A stretch of 64,000 nt of DNA from Zoroaster sp. YZ-2022 (taxonomy: Eukaryota > Echinodermata > Asteroidea > Forcipulatida > Zoroasteridae): positions 55,475,711 through 55,539,710 of the forward strand of contig CM055817.1 in the NCBI GenBank assembly GCA_029582265.1, written 5' to 3'. The notes under the pieces are model-generated. The model did not search any database and was not told the DNA's origin. It saw nothing but the letters and a program-made list of their open reading frames with translations. Shown one piece after another: positions 54,401-64,000 of the stretch (position 1 is its first letter; each line of letters starts with the position of its first letter). A program made the position numbers and the translations under genes.

Positions 54401-54871
54401 TTGTTGCATGTATTTTGGTTTCCTTGTCAGAAGGACCCACTTCTCCCAATCCGCTCCCCTTCCTACCCTTCCTCATCCCACTCTGCCCATCTCTTCCCAT
54501 ATCATTCTTGCCTACGTACCCTATACATCTATTCTTTTTAGTTGGTGGTATTTGTTATACAATTTATCTCTCATCTGACTGTCCCTGATGTAGCACTTTC
54601 TGGTTTGTATGTGTACACATGTTGTATTTGAATGTTTGGCGAATAAATAATAATAATAATAATAATAATTTTCAAAGTTCTTCGTTTAAGTAACCTTGAC
54701 TTGCGTGTCCACAAAGTAAAATCATCTCCATGGTAAAACAAGCAGAATTGATCTGTGTTCTTCTAAGTGAGATTTGCAAATAAGCATCTATTTGAAAAAT
54801 GTTTGTGGTGAATTTGTTCATTAAAAACATAATACTAAATCTATTATTTTTCCAATAATTTTCTACTGCAG

Positions 54872-55070
54872 GTTCAACCTCAGTCGTTGAAGGCAGCATC
54901 GTCCCCAGCGGAAACGACCTGATGAACCAGGGACTTCATAGAAGACATAAATTATAGAGGTGGAAACTACTGTTTTAAAGGAAGCAAGAGCTGGAAAAAC
55001 CTGGTATTGACACAAGCCTTTCCTAAATAGAAAATAATTTCTTAGGATAATTGGCACATTTCAATAAAGA
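54872..55070 (+). other. Exon-like block E3 of locus copy B
   Basis: After 'ttctactgcag'. 'gttcaacctcagtcgttgaa', 'gaaccagggacttcatagaa' and 'aaaacctggtattga' recur in copy C (58735-58930). 'AATAAA' at about 55063-55070 ('caataaaga') is a possible polyadenylation site, so this may be a terminal exon. Confidence 0.4.
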
Positions 55071-55419
55071 AAGGAACTTCTTTTTGTCATCTCCTTACAG
55101 GACATTAATGTGATGTACCAAGATAACTGTACAGTTTAATCTGATCACATGGTGACAATTTTATTTACATCCGTTTTGCAGTTTGAAAAAAATCTTGATA
55201 TTGCTCTGCACAGTAAAAGTGCCCATCCCAGAAAGAGTTTTATCAAACTTAAATGTCTTACAGCAGAAAACAAGAAGAGACAACAACAATGTTGTACTTT
55301 TTAATTTTATTTATTTGCGATAACATGTCAACTAACACTGGAACCAACATCATCAGCACACTATTGTACTTATGCATAAAAATAAACACAATTTCTTACG
55401 AACAGGTAAGATATAGTTA

Positions 55420-55552
55420 TTAAAAGGAAGTATCGTCATGTGATCAAACAGACTTTCAGCAGGGTATGTTATCCATCATTTTCAAGATGACTGCAAATTA
55501 CTGGCTTCTTTATATAGCTGAAACAGTATGTATGACCTTATCTACATGTAGG
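55420..55552. mobile_element. MITE family M1, copy 3 (right half missing)
   Basis: Starts TTAAAAGGAAGTATCGTCAT and continues through 'gactttcagcagggtat' and 'agctgaaacagtatgtatga', then breaks off where locus copy C begins. The junction marks a rearrangement in the tandem array. Confidence 0.75.
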
Positions 55553-55716
55553 AAGTCATCATGACATCATTTATAGCGCATTTTTGAATCTGTGTACAAA
55601 ACACATGCACTGTGTGACCGAGTCACTTCATTAATCGCTAAGTGAATCTCAATATGTCTTTGTACATAGTACAACAAATATCACGGTGAGCTGAAGCGAG
55701 GGTCTAATTAAAAACG

Positions 55717-56007
55717 ATGTCTGAACGTAGTTTCGTTATTGGATTTTTCCTCTCGGTAACCATACCAGCGGTTTGCCCCAGTGACTGCGGTGATGCACAA
55801 CTTGTCCGTACATGTCCAGACTTGTGTCGTTGTAACGTTGCGTTAGGATTATTCGGTGAAGTGAAAGACGATCACCGTTTAACCCTTTGTTTACCGCCGG
55901 GACTTTTGGTCCTAGCGCATTTCAAACCCCACTTGCATGTTGGGACGGTTGGGTCGCTTCACTATACGATGTGGCAGTGGTTTATGCCACTAAGAAGTCT
56001 ACTGTGA
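55717..56007 (+). CDS. Small secreted Cys-rich protein or first exon (LRRNT-like)
   Basis: A 96-codon frame begins MSERSFVIGFFLSVTIPAVC, a signal-peptide-like start with a cleavage site plausible near residue 18-20. It continues with a Cys cluster (CPSDCGDAQL, then TCPDLCRCNVAL) resembling the cysteine cap that precedes extracellular leucine-rich repeats, and then LCLPPGLLVL. The frame ends without recognisable leucine-rich repeats. In copy B (52170-52440) the same block is frameshifted; in copy A (49725-49990) the ATG is lost. The equivalent blocks end at 'actgcagg' followed in A and B by 'gtaggtaggtaa', a possible splice donor, so this may be a first exon. It is also possible that the frame is a chance survivor in a non-coding repeat. 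Confidence 0.4.
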   Translation: MSERSFVIGFFLSVTIPAVCPSDCGDAQLVRTCPDLCRCNVALGLFGEVKDDHRLTLCLPPGLLVLAHFKPHLHVGTVGSLHYTMWQWFMPLRSLL

Positions 56008-56224
56008 CTGTGGGTCTGACGCATCAGCTTTTTCTAAAACTGCAGGAGTAGTGACGCACTATGAAAAGTGAAGGTATTAAAGAACGGTCTTTTTATAAGT
56101 TGACCTCACATACGTCCCCAATTATTTTTTTGTAAGGTCTTTATGACCTAAACCTATATTAGTGAGAAACCAATCTTTGGTGTAGGAATTTTGTTGTTGT
56201 CAAAGTAGGCATGAATTTGTGTTC

Positions 56225-56600
56225 GTACCTTCGCCAACTCGTACCTTCGCCAACTCGTACCTTCGCCAACTCGTACCTTCGCCAACTCGTACCTTCGCCA
56301 ACTCGTACCTTCGCCAACTCATTACCTTCGCCAACTCATTACTTCGCCAACTCGTACCTTCAGCCAACTCATTACCTTCGCCAACTCGTACCTTCGCCAA
56401 CTCATTACCTTCGCCAACTCGTACCTGTCCGCCAATAGCTGTCCCAGCTGTGCCTTCGCCAACTCATGTACCTTCGCCAACTCGTACCTTCGCCAACTCG
56501 TACCTTCGCCAACTCGTACCTGCACTATAGTCAACTCATTACCTGCACTATAGTCAACTCGTCACCTGCACTATAGTCAACTCGTACCTTCACTCGCACC
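56225..56600 (+). repeat. VNTR, 16-bp unit, in locus copy C
   Basis: About 18-20 units of GCCAACTCGTACCTTC with ATTACC variants, then four 31-bp-like variants 'ctgcactatagtcaactcgt'. Copy A has only about four degenerate units (50330-50395) and copy B about three (52830-52910). The open frames on both strands are repeat artefacts. Confidence 0.95.
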
Positions 56601-56809
56601 AAGTGCACCGGACGCGTCACCATGTACACGGATACAAATGAGGAACATAGTCACAGATTTTGAGTGATGTAACACAACGTTGATGGTGTATACAACCGTT
56701 TTGTATAGCTGTGGTTGGCGGGGGAAACAAAAGCTCGACATGGAATGAAATTTAGATGAGTGCCATCCATTAACGTGTCATCAATCATATCCTAAATTTT
56801 TAGGCCATT

Positions 56810-57790
56810 CTCAGACAATCTACCTAAAACCAAATAACTCAGGACGACTGACGACATATCACGACAACTTGTTGTGAGTTGTCGTCGGTGTTATCGTCAT
56901 GTCGGTTATCGTCCAGTTGTCGATTTTAGTAAGGACCGGTCCTGCTAAAGCGGCAACGCGTCGCTCACAACAACTCACGACGTACATTTAAACTGAAAGC
57001 CTGTATGTATGCCACTGTCCATATAAACATATTTTAACTTTATTTTTGAGTTTTCAATTGCTGCATTTTAGAACGTGTTGTTGTGAGTTGTCATCGAATA
57101 ATCGTCAGTTATGCGGTTTTTGTGGACACTGAGCTGATCCCTACTAAAAACCAAGGCAACTCACGATAACTCAGGACAACTCACGACAACTTGTTGTGAG
57201 TTGTAGTCAGTGTGTCAGTCATGTCCGGTTAGCCATTGGGTTGTCGGTTTAGTAGGACCTGGTCTAGAAACTGCGGCAAACCTCGAGTCTGGCTACGACA
57301 ACCACATTTTCAAAAACTGCAAGCCTGTATGTATACACTGTCCCTTATAAACATATTTTAACTTTTTGAGTTTTCAGTGCATTTAGAACGTGTTGGCGTG
57401 GGTTGTCATCGGTGTCGTCGGTTATTAAATCAGTTGTCAGTTTTAGTAGGACCCTCAGGCGGATCTACAAAAACCGACAACTGACTACAACTCCGATAAC
57501 TCAGGACACTCACGACAACTCCGACAACATGTTTGTGAGTTGGCCGTCCGGTGTGTCGATCTGTAAGTTGTGCGTGAGTTATCCGGTTTCAATAGGACAA
57601 TCTACAAACCGACAACTCACGACATACATTTCCAAAAAACTGAAAGCCTGTATGTTGCCACTGTCCACTTATGACATATTTTTAACTTTATTTTTGAGTT
57701 TTCAGTGCATTTAGGCGTGTTGTTGTGAGTTGTCATCAATTAATCGTCAGTTGTAAATCGTTGTCCGGTTTTAGTTTTTAGTAGGACCCT
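56810..57790. repeat. Palindromic GTTGTC/GACAAC repeat, array 3
   Basis: Four hairpin blocks of the same family as arrays 1 and 2, separated by 'aaagcctgtatgt..gccactgtcc...acatattttaac' spacers. The period is about 300 bp. Confidence 0.85.
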
Positions 57791-58192
57791 TCTCAGATAA
57801 CAATCAAATTAAATAAAATCTTTCTGGACAATTGTTGACATGAAAAGTCCAAAATATTAATGAAACATAAAGTAAACTTAATGTTTACACTAGTATTTGG
57901 TGAAAAACTGTGAGGTTAAGCATTATACATGATTCAGAAATTTCAATCACAATATTTACTCGAAATGTCTGTTTTGGATAAAGCATTCTATGATCAACAT
58001 ACCTCAAAATTTTTAAAGAAGTTTTAAAATTTAGAGATTCAAACAAACTCCCTTTCAGCGTTATGGCGTTATGGCATTAAATGGAGCAGCGAACATATCT
58101 ACAAAAAATAACATTGTAATTTTTCTTTTAGGATACTCTGTTAGAATTTAAAAATTTTAACAAGGGAAGTGTGCTTTTCTTTTCATTTACAG

Positions 58193-58400
58193 ACTAGACC
58201 CTGAACTCCAAAGACCCCAGTCTCCCCTATGGACACAGGAGTCATCCGACAGGCTCCATCCTAACAGCCAACACCCAAGTCCAGCCCTACCCCTTGAAGG
58301 ACAACATCTGGTACCTACCGACGGCTTGCACTTTGGCAGAGCGTGTTGCTGGGTTCGTGACAATTTTGGGACTTCAGAAATCAAATCACAATAGTTGAGA
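58193..58400 (+). other. Exon-like block E2 of locus copy C
   Basis: Counterpart of 54148-54400, preceded by 'ttttcatttacag'. Similar to copy B but with independent indels. Confidence 0.4.
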
Positions 58401-58734
58401 CAAGGACGCCCAGCATATTACAGTGACCCGAAGGTAATTTGTGGGAAATCTTTTTGTTGCATGTGTTTTGGTTTCCCTTGTCAGAAGGGACAGTGAAAGA
58501 AGAATGTTGTGTCATTTTCAAGTTCTTCTCGTTTAAGTAACCCTTCATAAATTGTCATTGACTTGCGTGTCCAAACAAAGTAAAATCATCTCCATGGTGA
58601 AACAAGCAGGGTAGGTCTGTGTTCTTCTAAGTAAGAATTTGCAGATAAACATCCTATTTGAAAAATGTTTCCAGTACAATTTGTTCATTAAACATAATAC
58701 TAAATCTGTGCTTTTCAATAATTTCTACACCCAG

Positions 58735-58930
58735 GTTCAACCTCCAGTCGTTGAAGAAGCGCGCATCGTCCCAGCAGGCGACCTGGTGAACCAGGGACTT
58801 CATAGAGGAATATGAGGTGGAGCTGCTGTTTTAAGGGAAGCAAAGGCTGGAAAACCTGGTATTGACCAAAAAATAACTTTCCTAAATGAAATAATTTCTT
58901 AGGATAATTTGGCACATTTCAATAAAGAAG
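58735..58930 (+). other. Exon-like block E3 of locus copy C
   Basis: Counterpart of 54872-55070. The acceptor-like AG is altered ('ctacacccag'). Confidence 0.35.
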
Positions 58931-59292
58931 GAACTATTTTGTCATCTCTAACCTGGGACATTGTAATTGTACAAGATAACTGTACGGTTTAATCCAGATA
59001 ACATCAGTGAAAATTTTATTTACATCCGTTTGCAGTTTGAAAAAAATCTTGATTACACTGCTTTATTAGTTACCCATCCAGAAGAGTTGTTATCAAACTA
59101 AATGTCTTACAACGAAAACAAGAAGAGACAACAACAATGTTACTTTTTTTATTTATTTATTTTGCGATAACATGTCCAACTAACACTGGGAAACCCAACA
59201 TCATCAGCGTTACATAGTTTGGTGAAATCATTGACACTATGTGCATATGCATAAAAATAACACAATTCTTACAGACAGTAAGATATAAGTTT

Positions 59293-59837
59293 ATTAAAAG
59301 GGAAATATCGTCATAAGTCAGAGCAGACTTTCTGGCAGGTATGGAATCATTATTCATCATTTAAAGATGACTGCAAATTACACAACTTCTTTTGTGTAGC
59401 AGAAACGTTAATATGACCCTTATCATGGAAATTGTTTCCAGTCACTGAGTTAAATCAAAACAAATAATCATAAATGGTTTTTCGTTCAAGGTATCAAATG
59501 AAAGCTAATAACTTTTCCTAATCCCTACAAAAGCCATGATTAACTTTGTTTGTTAATTTTTGACCGTCAAATCGACCTAAATCGTACAATGCATCTTTCA
59601 AGGCCTGAACCCAATGATCCAATGTCAAGATCAGGGTTAGGCCTACAACTTAGGTTAAAGGTCGCGTCATAATCATAGTCCAACAACAACGGAACAGCTT
59701 TGTGTTCGTCCATAGGACAAACACCTAATGTCTAGTTATTATTATTATTATCACGTTATTATTTCAGTCACTGAGTTAATCTCAAATTAGCACTCTGATT
59801 CCATGCCCTGCTGATCGTAACGATACTGCTCTTTTAA
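59293..59837. mobile_element. MITE family M1, copy 4, interrupted by a retroposon
   Basis: The left half runs from TTAAAAGGGAAATATCGTCA to 'gtcactgagttaaatca' (59455). The right half resumes at 'tcagtcactgagttaatctc' (59773) and ends at 'cgatactgctcttttaa' (59837). The insert of about 310 bp is a retroposon ending in the GTGTTCGTCC hairpin (59702-59724) and (TTA)n. 'cagtcactgagttaa' at both edges may be a 15-bp target-site duplication. Confidence 0.75.
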
Positions 59838-60344
59838 CTGCACAAGGTCCATACATTAGCTTAGAGTAACTTCATTTTACAAGAGGTCGACATTCTCATG
59901 AAGTAATCAGAACACAATGAAAAGGTTCTTTTTAGAAGCACCCAATAATCAAAAAAAGATAACTACGTTCACTTGGTTTCACCTCATCTAATCTTAACCC
60001 TAACTCCCTAGACAACAAAGGCAGTTGGAGAATTTTGAAGGATTTTTATTGTTCACTAATTAATTTTACCTTAAAAGTTAAATTTTAATTTTGAGTTTAA
60101 AAGATGGCTACTACTAGTAGGCAAGTATAGAAAATACATTATCAAAACTATTCTATAAGTTATGAATATTTTAAAGACTTTAAAGCAGTACAAATAATTA
60201 GTTAAAAGGGAATTTTATTTGATATAATAACATGGGTCTATGCTATGAAGTACTAAGATTTTAAATTAAATTGGAATACAGTGTTTATGAGTAAAAATTA
60301 TGTTGAATACAAAAGTAGTTGATTATAAACACAGTCATCATTTC
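59838..60344. other. AT-rich non-coding DNA
   Basis: No feature recognised. Confidence 0.45.
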
Positions 60345-60682
60345 CCCTCCAGATATCTGAGTGATCCCCAGATTGCCGCTTCCATCAGGTTTAACTTGGG
60401 GCATGATCCCTGGCTACACAGCATGTATGGGTTTCATGGCTTCCGACTAGCTACCCCAGAACATATATCTCTCGAGTGATCCCCAGACTGCCGCTTCCCA
60501 GGTTTAGAATCGTAACTTAGGGTGTGATCCCTGACTACTAACATTAATTCATGCATTTTTTTTCTTTTGTTTAGTATTATATTGCATTTGCTATTGTATT
60601 GTTATGCTATTGTATGATTTCTTGTTTACTGTAAAGTGCCTTGAGCACTTCTTGGTGGATATGTGCGTATTATAAATCTTCT

Positions 60683-60719
<37 letters not shown>

Positions 60720-60900
60720 ATGACATGACATGTATGGGTTTCATGGCTTCTGACTAGCGCACCCAGAACAGAGATATCTCCGAGTGATGCCCCAGACTGC
60801 CGCTTCCCGGGTTGTAACTTAGGGTTTGATCCATGGCATGTATGGGTCTCATGGCTTCTGACTCTAGCGCCTCCAGAACAGAGATATTGACAATTGATTA
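60345..60900 (+). repeat. Tandem repeat of about 115 bp, split by a LINE tail
   Basis: Units carry 'gagatatctccgagtgatcc' (60352, 60468, 60772 variants), 'cccagactgccgcttccc', 'taacttagggtgtgatcc' and 'catgtatgggtttcatggct'. Four units, two on each side of an insert at about 60545-60718. Confidence 0.85.
60545..60718 (+). mobile_element. LINE/SINE 3' tail with (ATT)n
   Basis: 'gtaaagtgccttgagcactt', 'ggtggatatgtgcgtattat' and 'aaatcttctg' followed by (TAT)n is a typical L2/CR1-type 3' end. Only the end is present. It lies within the 115-bp tandem repeat. Confidence 0.6.
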
Positions 60901-61134
60901 TGTTTGGTTTATTAAAAATAGAGCTTGACCATTCCTCTTACCCTGTTTCTTCATGGCCGACAAAAAGAAGCTTCTGGAGAAAAACGGTGATTGTAACTGT
61001 AGACAAAAACACATAAATTCCATATTGAACTTTGTAGATTTAATACACATTTTAAAAATAATGCAAACTGAAGGAAAGAGCGTTGATGGGACAACCCATT
61101 TGTGACTGGCTTTGGCAAAATCCTAAGCCCTGAA
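60901..61134. other. Non-coding DNA
   Basis: No feature. Confidence 0.4.
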
Positions 61135-61780
61135 AATTATCTTGTATCAAATGAAAAGGAAAATCTAGAAAATCAAACTATACCAAAATCTTTTTTAAAT
61201 CTCATTTCCAAATCGGAATCAAATGAAAGAGGAAAATCTAGGAATCAAACTATACCAAAATGTTTTCTTATAATATAAGAAAAAATAAAATTTTTTCTTC
61301 TGATTTCCACAAATCTGGAGTCGATGAAAGAGAATTTTCAAAAGTAAAGACTTTGGTATGGTTGATTCTCTAGATTCTCCTCTTTCATTTTATTGATAAA
61401 CTAGATTTAAGTCGATGCTAAAACTCATCTTATGTCTAATTCTTCAAAAGATGATGTATATTTATATAGTGCATTGTAGGTACATGTATCTCAGTGCATA
61501 ATTTTTCCCTGTATATAATTTGTATATTGTTTGTATTCATATTTTTTTTTTACTTTTGTTTCCAGCATGTGAGCGCCCAGCAGGAATGGATATAATGCGC
61601 CTACAAATCTTTATTATTGTGTTATTATTATACCAGATACCAGATTTGTAGAATTATAATCAGGAGTATAATATAAAGAAAAAAAATATAGAAAACATTT
61701 TTTCTGAATTCTACAAATCTTGTATCAAATGAAAGGAAAATCTAGAAGATCAAACTATACCGTCTCACTTTTGAAAAGTG
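61135..61780. repeat. Short repeats in both orientations, with a retroposon tail
   Basis: 'tcaaatgaaa(g)aggaaaatctag' plus 'aatcaaactataccaaaat' occurs at 61148, 61214 and 61728, and inverted at 61356-61395 ('tggtatggttgattctctag'). Between them, 61450-61630 ends 'gcgcctacaaatctttatta' as a retroposon 3' end. The arrangement suggests an older repeat cluster opened by a retroposon. Confidence 0.7.
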
Positions 61781-62094
61781 GGTCCAAGTTTTGAAGTTTG
61801 CCAGAGCCAGTTGCATTTGTGAGACAGTGAAAAAGTGTCGGCACTTCTGGAATGGCGGCAAAAAATGCCCACAGTTGACTTTGTTCAACCATTCCGGTTT
61901 GTTTGTCCAGTAGATGCAGACGGCATATACAGGCAAAGCCTGAAAGGTCATTCAAACCCTATAAGGACATCAAAGGAGTGTAATAACACCACATACTAGC
62001 AGAATGGCACACTAAAGTGAAAACGATCGGAAGAAGAATACCACCTGAAAATATTAAGCAGAAATTTGTGAATTGTTAGTATTTGACAAAAGTA
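61781..62094. other. Non-coding DNA
   Basis: Minus-strand frames at 61742-61955 overlap one another and show no domain. No gene called. Confidence 0.4.
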
Positions 62095-62545
62095 AAAATC
62101 CTTTAAAATGGGTAGCGGACCTGGGTCTCCCTTTGGTCTAGAGGACAAAGCCCTCTTAACCTCCTGATATGGAGGTTTACAGAGACGCTTACATTCCCCA
62201 AACAAGAAACTAGAGGTTTGCACACAATACAGGCTACTTAGCTGCTTTCCATAATTTGGCTACTTCGTGTCTTTCCAAGATGGGGAGTAAATTGAAACAA
62301 CGTGAAACAGTGTCGAGAGATCATTTCAGGGTCGTGATCTGATAAAATAACAAAATCCTGAAAAATGGGTAGCGGACTGGGTCTCTCTTTGGTCTAGAGG
62401 ACAAAGCTCCTGAACCTCCTGGATGTTTAAGTTTGGAGGATTTACAGACCTCTCACATCCCCACAAACAAGAAACTAGAGGTTTGGACACAATACAGGCT
62501 ACTTCTGTCTTTTCCTTAGTGACTACTTCTCTTCTTTCAAATATG
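62095..62545 (+). repeat. Tandem duplication of about 250 bp
   Basis: 'atgggtagcggac.tgggtct' through 'tttggtctagaggacaaag', 'aaacaagaaactagaggttt' and 'acacaatacaggctactt' occurs at 62107-62245 and 62365-62503. The two copies differ by a few substitutions and small indels. Confidence 0.88.
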
Positions 62546-62823
62546 AGGCAAAGTGAGAGTTGTAAAATAAAATCACTGAAATCAGGAAAAATCCTGAGAA
62601 ATCAAAGGCCTGTAATATGAAGTGATCAAGCAGGTCAAGCAAATAAATTCCATGCATCATCTGTTGATGAAATGCTTAACTAATGTAGAAAAAAGGAGTT
62701 TCCAATAAAGATGACGTCTTTTTCTATTGCTATGACAACCTTACGTCTCACCATGAACGGTCTGGGCATCTCGGATTCTTCCATCGGAGATATAGAAGAC
62801 CAATAATGGAGGACAGAATTTGG

Positions 62824-63323
62824 NNNNNNNNNNNNNNNNNNNNNNNNNNNNNNNNNNNNNNNNNNNNNNNNNNNNNNNNNNNNNNNNNNNNNNNNNNNNN
62901 NNNNNNNNNNNNNNNNNNNNNNNNNNNNNNNNNNNNNNNNNNNNNNNNNNNNNNNNNNNNNNNNNNNNNNNNNNNNNNNNNNNNNNNNNNNNNNNNNNNN
63001 NNNNNNNNNNNNNNNNNNNNNNNNNNNNNNNNNNNNNNNNNNNNNNNNNNNNNNNNNNNNNNNNNNNNNNNNNNNNNNNNNNNNNNNNNNNNNNNNNNNN
63101 NNNNNNNNNNNNNNNNNNNNNNNNNNNNNNNNNNNNNNNNNNNNNNNNNNNNNNNNNNNNNNNNNNNNNNNNNNNNNNNNNNNNNNNNNNNNNNNNNNNN
63201 NNNNNNNNNNNNNNNNNNNNNNNNNNNNNNNNNNNNNNNNNNNNNNNNNNNNNNNNNNNNNNNNNNNNNNNNNNNNNNNNNNNNNNNNNNNNNNNNNNNN
63301 NNNNNNNNNNNNNNNNNNNNNNN
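62824..63323. other. Assembly gap, 500 N
   Basis: Exactly 500 N, a placeholder size. It cuts into the transporter gene at its right edge. Confidence 0.98.
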
Positions 63324-63699
63324 TCGGTATCCTGCCATGGCACGTTTCCGCCCACCAAGGTCACTCCACATGCCAATCAGAGGAGCGCTTATAAGCGACG
63401 GCACCACTTGAATAAATTATGAGTAACAACCAATAGGAGGCACGTGATTGGGTCTCCGCATAAAAGTCGTGCACTGATTGGTTGGTGTGATGCTGACACA
63501 TGGTTTCGTTCAATCCGAGCACAGCGGCCCGGGAGCCTTTCGTGTCATCAAGTCCGTTTGCTATTTTTAGCGTGACGTATTCTGTTCGAAGAGTTACTAT
63601 CATGCTGTATGAGACAACGAACAGAAGAACTACAGGCTCCACGGTAATTCATGGGAATTCATTCTTGGCCGTCCCCTTCTCTTGCGATGGTGGAGGCAT
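63324..63699 (-). CDS. SLC46-like major-facilitator transporter, N-terminal exon (partial, two breaks)
   Basis: The minus-strand ATG at 63699-63697 starts MPPPSQEKGTAKNEFP. An in-frame TGA at 63651-63649 is followed by ITVEPVVLLFVVSYSMIV, the first membrane helix. An extracellular loop comes next, with N-glycosylation sequons (NET, NQS) and Cys (ETMCQHHTNQSVHDFYAETQ). The second helix is SYWLLLIIYSSG; a one-base shift near 63400-63410 is then needed to continue VVPSLISAPLIGMWSDLGGR, which holds the loop 2-3 signature G-x3-D-x2-G-R-K of the major facilitator superfamily. Glu-Pro at helix 1, a long Cys/Asn loop and 'PSLISxPLIGxWSD' are characteristic of SLC46 (proton-coupled folate transporter relatives). 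The frame runs into the gap. The stop and shift could be consensus errors or a real pseudogene. This is the only host protein gene recognised in the window. Confidence 0.65.
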
Positions 63700-63931
63700 C
63701 CTGATGGCGTCTCAATTTCCTGAAAACTGAGATCACATTTTGATTGAAACAATGATTGGGTTTATTTTTATTTACACGCGTGTAACTTTCCTGAAATAGA
63801 GATTGCATTTTGAGTAAAAAAAATAAAAAATTATTTGGCTTTTCCCGTCAGCTTTTCAGTTTGAAACCCCGGCATGGTTCACGTCACTATTACGTTACTG
63901 GTATACACAACAGTATCTGATAAATCATCTA
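63700..63931. other. Upstream region of the transporter exon
   Basis: Contains a direct repeat 'tttcctgaaa.(c)tgagat' (63717 and 63788). No promoter motif is clear. Confidence 0.4.
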
Positions 63932-64000
63932 GGTAAAACTTGTAGCTTTGCATGGTAAAGAGGATAAGTAAGACTAATTGCGGTGACACCATGGGAAATT
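63932..64000 (+). repeat. Fragment of the repeat seen at 9653-9841
   Basis: 'gtaaaacttgtagctttgca' to 'gcggtgacaccatgggaa' matches 9726-9790. The copy runs off the window end. Confidence 0.8.

Larger units (their letters stand above)
51701..55430 (+). repeat. Large locus repeat, copy B
   Basis: The fullest copy. 5' region (51710-52100); secreted-protein-like block (52170-52490); a local duplication of 'aatctttggtgtagga' and 'ctaacgttaa' units (52620-52830); palindrome array (53120-53780). The 3' region carries two exon-like blocks: after 'ttttcatttacag' at 54147 ('accctgaactccaaagacc', 54153-54350), and after 'ctactgcag' at 54871 (54872-54960). Copy C matches it over nearly the whole length. 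Spacing of equivalent landmarks is 3.5-4.0 kb. Confidence 0.88.
55553..59292 (+). repeat. Large locus repeat, copy C
   Basis: Collinear with copy B from the 'catcatgacatcattta' landmark to 'acagacagtaagatataagt', then M1 copy 4, as copy B is followed by M1 copy 3. It contains the only intact version of the secreted-protein-like frame, the expanded 16-bp VNTR and palindrome array 3. Confidence 0.88.

Noticed and set aside
56200..56534. Repetitive frames on both strands ('TRTFANSYLRQLVPS', 'YELAKVRVGEG')
   Set aside because: Artefacts of the 16-bp VNTR, whose unit has no stop in several frames.
62741..63422. Four frames of about 200 codons on both strands
   Set aside because: They run through the N gap. 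Only the right-hand minus-strand part (the SLC46-like exon) has real protein features.

Overview
This is a non-coding, repeat-dominated piece of an animal nuclear genome, most likely a marine invertebrate. The evidence is tRNA-headed SINEs, LINE 3' tails, hAT-like and other inverted-repeat elements, a Penelope-like retroelement, a complete Polinton/Maverick, and one exon of a host solute-carrier gene. The species cannot be named from the sequence; a deuterostome such as an echinoderm or hemichordate is only a guess. There are two scaffold gaps of exactly 500 N (15817-16316 and 62824-63323). Several stretches (about 16.4-17.3 and 19.2-23.6 kb) look like poorly polished long-read sequence.

Layout. 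0-3.4 kb: AT-rich DNA with two SINEs. 3.48-6.57 kb: a broken Penelope-like reverse transcriptase on the minus strand, with hammerhead-ribozyme-like boxes just 5' of it. 8.2-9.9 kb: three short inverted-repeat elements, one with a perfect hAT-style 8-bp target duplication. 12.5-12.8 kb: a long palindrome. 13.3-16.3 kb: a foldback element whose arms consist of two interleaved tandem-repeat families in the same six-block order on both sides. These arms enclose one intronless gene (C2H2 zinc finger, acidic domain, helical domain) that has its own TATA box and polyadenylation signal. 17.4-19.2 kb: a MITE, a SINE, a hairpin and a TIR element.

24.24-41.00 kb: a 16.8-kb Polinton (Maverick) with about 430-bp terminal inverted repeats. 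The plus strand carries the major capsid protein, packaging ATPase, a basic protein and the integrase. The minus strand carries the protein-primed DNA polymerase B at the right and a block of conserved accessory proteins at the left. Two accessory features appear in duplicate: a membrane/coiled-coil gene is tandemly duplicated, and a short N-terminal module occurs twice. A roughly 20-bp minisatellite separates the ATPase from the basic protein. All reading frames carry frameshifts.

41-49 kb: dispersed repeats (two families, each with two copies), a MITE, a hairpin, and a LINE 3' tail that runs into a large (ATT)n/(GT)n microsatellite. 49.2-59.3 kb: three copies of a large locus (one partial), each with an exon-like block for a small secreted Cys-rich protein, a palindromic GTTGTC-rich repeat, and in one copy a 16-bp VNTR. 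59.3-62.6 kb: MITE, retroposon tails and tandem duplications. 63.3-63.7 kb (minus): the first coding exon of an SLC46-like major-facilitator transporter, interrupted by an in-frame stop and a frameshift.
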